Part shown: in pieces, positions 46,661 through 50,095 of the stretch | Position numbering within the stretch: the first letter of the stretch is position 1 | Layout: each line of letters starts with the position of its first letter | Assembly: GCF_002844575.1 (NCBI RefSeq) | Contig: NZ_PIQO01000028.1 | Coordinates: 1-50,095, forward strand | DNA length: 50,095 bases | Direction: 5' to 3' | DNA from: Heyndrickxia camelliae | GTDB lineage: Bacteria > Bacillota > Bacilli > Bacillales > Bacillaceae_C | The notes under the pieces: model-generated | Told to the model about the DNA's origin: nothing | The model's input: the letters and a program-made list of their open reading frames with translations, nothing else | Database searches by the model: none | Translations under genes and position numbers: made by a program

Positions 46661-47125
46661 TTGTCTTATATCGTTGATTTTAAAAATGTGTCTACGGTAG
46701 GGTTAGAGTCTTCACCTGTAGCAGAAGCGCTTGCTGGTTTACGTGCTAATGAAGCCCGTTACTATATGAACAAATACAAGCATGAATTTACAGTTGTACC
46801 GGCTAGCCAAAGCAGGGAGACCCTTGATTATGTGAACCGAATTTTGAAGGAAGAACGTGATATTGAATTTGCTGCCAAGCCTTTAGAAACATCCAGTTTC
46901 CAAGTGGAAAATATCAAAATGGCATACGTCTTTTATGAGGATGGTCTTAGTGTTAACGTTATGTACACAATTGATGACCCGAAGAAACGGGCCGTAGGTT
47001 TTAAACTTTCTGAGGGGATGGAGGTACCAAAAGAGTTAGAGGGTAAGTTTAAGTTTGCTAGGCAGAAGTCTAAACTGGCTGGAACTATTCGGGGATCATT
47101 TTTTGTAATTAAAGGAGAATATTAA
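46661..47125 (+). CDS. Hypothetical protein, partner of the GyrI-like gene
   Basis: A 154-residue soluble protein that I do not recognise. It has no signal peptide, membrane helix or cysteine motif. The first half is helical and charged (ARYYMNKYKHEFTV, then YVNRILKEERDIEF); the second half looks like beta strands (MAYVFYEDGLSVNVMYTI) and ends SKLAGTIRGSFFVIKGEY. The start is TTG at 46661, with AAAGGAGAG about 8 nt upstream. It follows the GyrI-like gene by 18 nt and must share its promoter. The steady coding look and spacing make it a real gene. Confidence 0.75.
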   Translation: MSYIVDFKNVSTVGLESSPVAEALAGLRANEARYYMNKYKHEFTVVPASQSRETLDYVNRILKEERDIEFAAKPLETSSFQVENIKMAYVFYEDGLSVNVMYTIDDPKKRAVGFKLSEGMEVPKELEGKFKFARQKSKLAGTIRGSFFVIKGEY

Positions 47126-47177
47126 AAGGTCCATTGAAGAAAACAATTGATTTAAATTTCTTTTCCTTTATTGACAT

Positions 47178-47221
47178 TAGTGAAAGCTATTTTCTCTCTA
47201 GGCAAAAAATAGCTTTCACTA
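47178..47221. repeat. 16-bp inverted repeat after the GyrI-like operon
   Basis: TAGTGAAAGCTATTTT (47178-47193) and AAAATAGCTTTCACTA (47206-47221) are exact inverse complements around a 12-nt loop. There is no T-run on the plus strand. It is about 50 nt past the last gene, so it may end or protect its transcript. Confidence 0.7.
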
Positions 47222-47349
47222 GCTTGAAAAAGGGTGTTCTTTTAAGAAAAAAATGAATGAAATCATCTTTTCTTACACCTTTGCGGGCAAGCTGATTTTT
47301 CTATTCCCTTCCATAATAAAATAGCCGTTATAGGGGATTAAATAGTGAA

Positions 47350-47817
47350 TTATCTAACAGCTGCAACAGGGATTTGTTTTCTTTTGCCAATGCTATAAAG
47401 CGCTATTGCAATTAAAATCATGGCTAATCCAACAATATCAAATACGAGGTCGTAAAAATCCTGATATAGACCAGGTTTTACATGATGAATCCGCAAAATA
47501 TGATGATCAATGATTCCTTCAATAAAATTAAATAATCCACCTCCGAAGAGTAAACCGCTAATGAATACTAAACTACTTTGATCATTCGGACTGGTCTTCC
47601 ATAAAACAAGGGCTCCCCAAAAGATCACAATTGTCACAAGTAAATGGAAAAGCCCATCACTGACAATTTGATTAAAACGGTTTGTATACATATACATGCT
47701 ATGCCACTGGAGGATTTGGTGAAAGATGATTCCATCTAGCATACCAATCAGTCCAATACCTAATAAGAAAGCACCAAATAAGGTTCCGTTCTTTCTCATA
47801 TCTTTAATAATATTCAT
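47350..47817 (-). CDS. DUF2243 domain membrane protein
   Basis: A 155-residue integral membrane protein with four helices (GTLFGAFLLGIGLIGMLDGII, then LFHLLVTIVIFWGALVLW and two more). The DUF2243 signature GMLDGIIFHQILQWHSMY and the second repeat FNFIEGIIDHHILRIHHV carry His and Glu/Asp residues in parallel positions, suggesting a metal or heme site; this is inference. The ATG at 47817 follows AAGGAGG by 6 nt. The function is unknown. Confidence 0.88.
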   Translation of the reverse strand: MNIIKDMRKNGTLFGAFLLGIGLIGMLDGIIFHQILQWHSMYMYTNRFNQIVSDGLFHLLVTIVIFWGALVLWKTSPNDQSSLVFISGLLFGGGLFNFIEGIIDHHILRIHHVKPGLYQDFYDLVFDIVGLAMILIAIALYSIGKRKQIPVAAVR

Positions 47818-48624
47818 GTTAACCTCCTTAAAAATTAGTTTCTGATGATAAAAATATTATTTGCATAATATGGAATTTCAATCATCCAGTCTGTTCTTTT
47901 AAAGGTTATTATCCTTTTACGGAAAGGAATCATTTGAAGGAGTTTTGAAAATTAGAAATATTTTAGTGTTATATAAAGAATCAACCAATCCTTGCGTTGA
48001 ATTTTTTTCATTGTCAGGTTGGAAATAAAAATAGACGAATGGTGTAAAATTGGCATATGGGTATGTAACAAGAATTAAAGATTGGTATTTCGACTTGCAG
48101 TTCTTGAAGCTGGCATACAGATAATACATAATAACATTGGCTTAGGTTATGAGTCGTTAGCCATTTTTGGTAAAGTAGAAACGAAAGAATTAGAATGTTT
48201 CATGGAGAATTCGGAAATATTAACAGAACAGAAAAAATTAGTAGTGGCTATTAGAATAATGTATTTACACTTTATTTTGAAAGAAAAATATACTGTTGTT
48301 ATTTGCTCCGATTAATTGTGCTATTTCTATTTACTGAGCTGTTAGTCCAGTTTCCAAACTAAGAAAGGTTCAAAAACATTACTTTAAACCGTAGTGATTA
48401 AAGAAGGATTGTCGCTTTTTTTATTGAAGTTATTATTATGCTAGTATGCAATTTAGTAAAGGAGTATTTCAAGCAAGGTGAATTTGTTTGTTGCTGAAGT
48501 GTTAGGTGACAATTGCATTTAACCAGAACGAGTATATAATCATAGAATAAAGCTCCATAAGAAGAGATTTTTTATATTTACTTATTCTATTATTGGAAGA
48601 TTCATGGGAGAGAGGGAATTTATT
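47818..48624. other. Gene-poor gap between the DUF2243 and HAD genes
   Basis: About 800 bases without a gene I can support. An open frame of 77 codons at 48082-48315 (TTG start) lacks a ribosome binding site. It reads NIGLGYESLAIFGKVETKEL in its middle, so it may be a remnant or chance. No clear terminator or promoter pair was found. Confidence 0.45.
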
Positions 48625-49239
48625 ATGGATAGTATAATTTTTGATTTAGACGGGACTATTTGGGATCCAATAGACACTGTTCTTTTTGCATGGAATCGTT
48701 GTATTAAAAATTACAGTGAAATAAAAAGAGAATTAACACGCACTGATTTAGAGGACACCATGGGATTACAATTGCAAGACCTTAGCAAACAACTGTTTCC
48801 TTATCTAGACGAGGAATTACGCATGAAGGTGGTTACGGAGTGTTGTGATTTAGAAATGGGATATTTGCAGAAACAAGGAGGAAAACTTTATCCTAATGTC
48901 GAGTATGTATTAAGCGTTTTATCGAAGAAATATAAGCTTTTTATCGTAAGCAACTGTCAAGATGGATACATAGAATCTTTTTATGAATATCATAACCTGG
49001 AAAAATATTTTTTTGATTACGAAAATCCGGGAAGAACCGGACTTACAAAAGGGGAAAATATTAAATTAATTATAAACAGAAATAATTTAATTTCTCCCAT
49101 TTATGTAGGGGATACAGAAGGAGATTTAAATGCAGCTAGATATGCTGGAATTCCATTTGTATATGCTAAATATGGATTCGGACAAGTAGGGGAATATGAT
49201 AAGGTTATCACAAAGTTTGATGATCTTTTAAATATTTAA
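48625..49239 (+). CDS. HAD family hydrolase (phosphatase-like)
   Basis: A 204-residue haloacid dehalogenase-superfamily enzyme. Motif I is FDLDGTIWDP with Asp7 and Asp9, motif II is IVSNCQ, the Lys of motif III is within GRTGLTKGENI, and motif IV is YVGDTEGDLNAARYAG. A helical cap (residues 15-80) marks it as the phosphoglycolate/beta-phosphoglucomutase-like class. The substrate is unknown. GAGAGGG lies 8 nt before ATG 48625; the ATG at 48604 is less well placed. No operon partner. Confidence 0.88.
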   Translation: MDSIIFDLDGTIWDPIDTVLFAWNRCIKNYSEIKRELTRTDLEDTMGLQLQDLSKQLFPYLDEELRMKVVTECCDLEMGYLQKQGGKLYPNVEYVLSVLSKKYKLFIVSNCQDGYIESFYEYHNLEKYFFDYENPGRTGLTKGENIKLIINRNNLISPIYVGDTEGDLNAARYAGIPFVYAKYGFGQVGEYDKVITKFDDLLNI

Positions 49240-50000
49240 AATTGTATAGATAGAACTGCTCGTTCACAATCGAAGGATATTTTTGAAAAACGGTTTCCTC
49301 TTAATTTTAACAAGTTTCTTTTTCAAAGCACACAGAGTTGTAATAAAATAATACGACCTGAATTTATTGAAATTTCCAATCCCTTAATAAGGAATTGAAT
49401 ATTTTATTATTTTTAAATGGATCAAAGGGACTTAGAAGGTTACTGGATGTATATCTCCACAAGACTTTGATATTCTGGTCCCTTTAATCTTTTGAGAGAA
49501 GAATTGATTTTTATTAAAAAAATAAATATGGACCCAAAATAGAAAAAACCGAATCATAAAAATCCCTTAATGCTACTTCAAAGTCCATATCTAACAGAAA
49601 ATAAACCCTAGTGTATAAATGGAAACCAGCGAATATTAGAAGTATATCGAAAACAAGATGAACAAATTGAAGTTTTTATATTTAAGGATTTGGAATTTGT
49701 ACCTTTCTTCTGTAACTTTCTAAGTAAAGCAACCTACTTCCACATAATATTACTTTTGAAAGTTACTATGTAATACAGAGCAAAAAAATGCATTTGTATA
49801 TGAAGTCTAACGATTTAGGCATAATTCTTTTAATTCGAGGCATTTCTTTTATAAGAGATGCTTTTTTATTCTAGTAATTAAAGGACAGGTCTTAATGATT
49901 GTAAGGAAATGTTTGTAGAATTATAAGATAGTATAAATTTTAAATATTTTTTCATTAATATGTTTTTTGTATCTGGCTACCCGGGAATCCCGCCCAGCTT
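49240..50000. other. Gene-poor gap near the window end
   Basis: About 760 bases with no intact gene. A plus-strand frame at 49612-49773 reads QRILEVYRKQDEQIEVFIFK, a weak remnant candidate. AAAGGGAC and GTCCCTTT flank roughly 45 bases at about 49426-49487. A terminator-like hairpin lies at 49840-49868 (separate entry). Confidence 0.45.
49840..49868 (+). terminator. Terminator-like hairpin without an intact gene before it
   Basis: Imperfect stem GCATTTCTT / AAGAGATGC with a 4-nt loop followed by TTTTTT. No intact plus-strand gene ends nearby, so it may mark the end of a lost gene. Confidence 0.55.
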
Positions 50001-50095
50001 GTCCTTTAGAGCGGTTCAAAAGGACGATGTACTAAGGAACATTGCCCTCCCTGTCTTTTAGAACGGTTCAAAAGGACAATGTACCAGGGAAATTC
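50001..50095. repeat. Tandem hairpin repeat at the window edge
   Basis: Two units start at 50001 and 50053, a period of 52 bases. Each has a hairpin with arms GTCCTTT / AAAGGAC (or GTCTTTT / AAAAGGAC), a loop core of AGNGCGGTTC or AGAACGGTTC, and a tail GAYGTAC or AATGTACC. The second unit runs into the window edge, so the array may continue. Confidence 0.65.

Noticed and set aside
48082-48315. 77-codon plus-strand open frame with TTG start
   Set aside because: No ribosome binding site and no family recognised; kept only as a possible remnant in the gap note.

Overview
The window is AT-rich chromosomal DNA of a spore-forming Bacillaceae bacterium (low-GC Firmicute). The evidence is the set of small Bacillus-type proteins (YkuS, YuzL, YhfH, DUF1657), strong AGGAGG-type ribosome binding sites, many TTG/GTG starts, intrinsic terminators, a hisZ-G-D-B-H-A-F-IE operon and a WalR-type box. 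The genus cannot be fixed from this sequence. No rRNA, tRNA, intact IS element, prophage or CRISPR array was seen.

Layout. 1-1154: no intact gene; possible decayed minus-strand reading frame. 1155-4078: molybdenum cofactor genes moaA, moeA, mobB. 4079-7836: a remnant, ykuS, yuzL, a fosmidomycin-resistance-type MFS exporter, a YitT-family membrane protein and a small basic protein. 7837-16005: housekeeping genes topB, trhO, mprF and pepF. 16223-17592: two DUF1657 genes and a DUF421+DUF1657 fusion ('2Duf' type), probably concerned with the spore membrane. 17727-21340: a three-subunit molybdenum hydroxylase operon of the xanthine dehydrogenase family, followed convergently by an HpaB-type flavin monooxygenase and a YkpA-type ABC-F ATPase. 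24664-30523: a small unknown protein, a YhfW-like FAD/Rieske oxidoreductase, a LysM-3D cell-wall protein with a predicted WalR site, a zinc-ribbon protein, a Gfo/Idh oxidoreductase, an alanyl-tRNA editing protein and YhfH. 30710-32890: a VanW-domain protein, an ECF-like sigma factor and a ClpP paralogue. 33040-39373: the histidine operon. 39639-42791: an ALDH4-type P5C dehydrogenase and an exported beta-helix protein. 42792-50095: an accessory-looking stretch with long gene-poor gaps, gene remnants, a DUF3291 protein, a GNAT acetyltransferase, a WYL-type regulator divergent from a two-gene unit, a DUF2243 membrane protein and a HAD hydrolase. It ends in a tandem hairpin repeat.

How genes work together. 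The cofactor genes could supply molybdopterin to the molybdenum hydroxylase. HisZ and the short-form HisG should form the hetero-octameric ATP phosphoribosyltransferase; hisC is absent from the operon and must lie elsewhere. The sigma factor and ClpP paralogue are 19 nt apart and probably co-transcribed. The WYL regulator probably controls the divergent GyrI-like gene and its unknown partner through a perfect 9-bp inverted repeat just downstream of a strong promoter.

The least explained items are the 2Duf-type operon without spoVA genes, the regulator/dyad/GyrI-like/unknown module, the sigma-ClpP pair, and a perfect 14-bp dyad around the promoter of a 63-residue unknown protein. No function was invented for unrecognised genes. 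Start codons were moved from the longest reading frame wherever a ribosome binding site pointed to an internal start.
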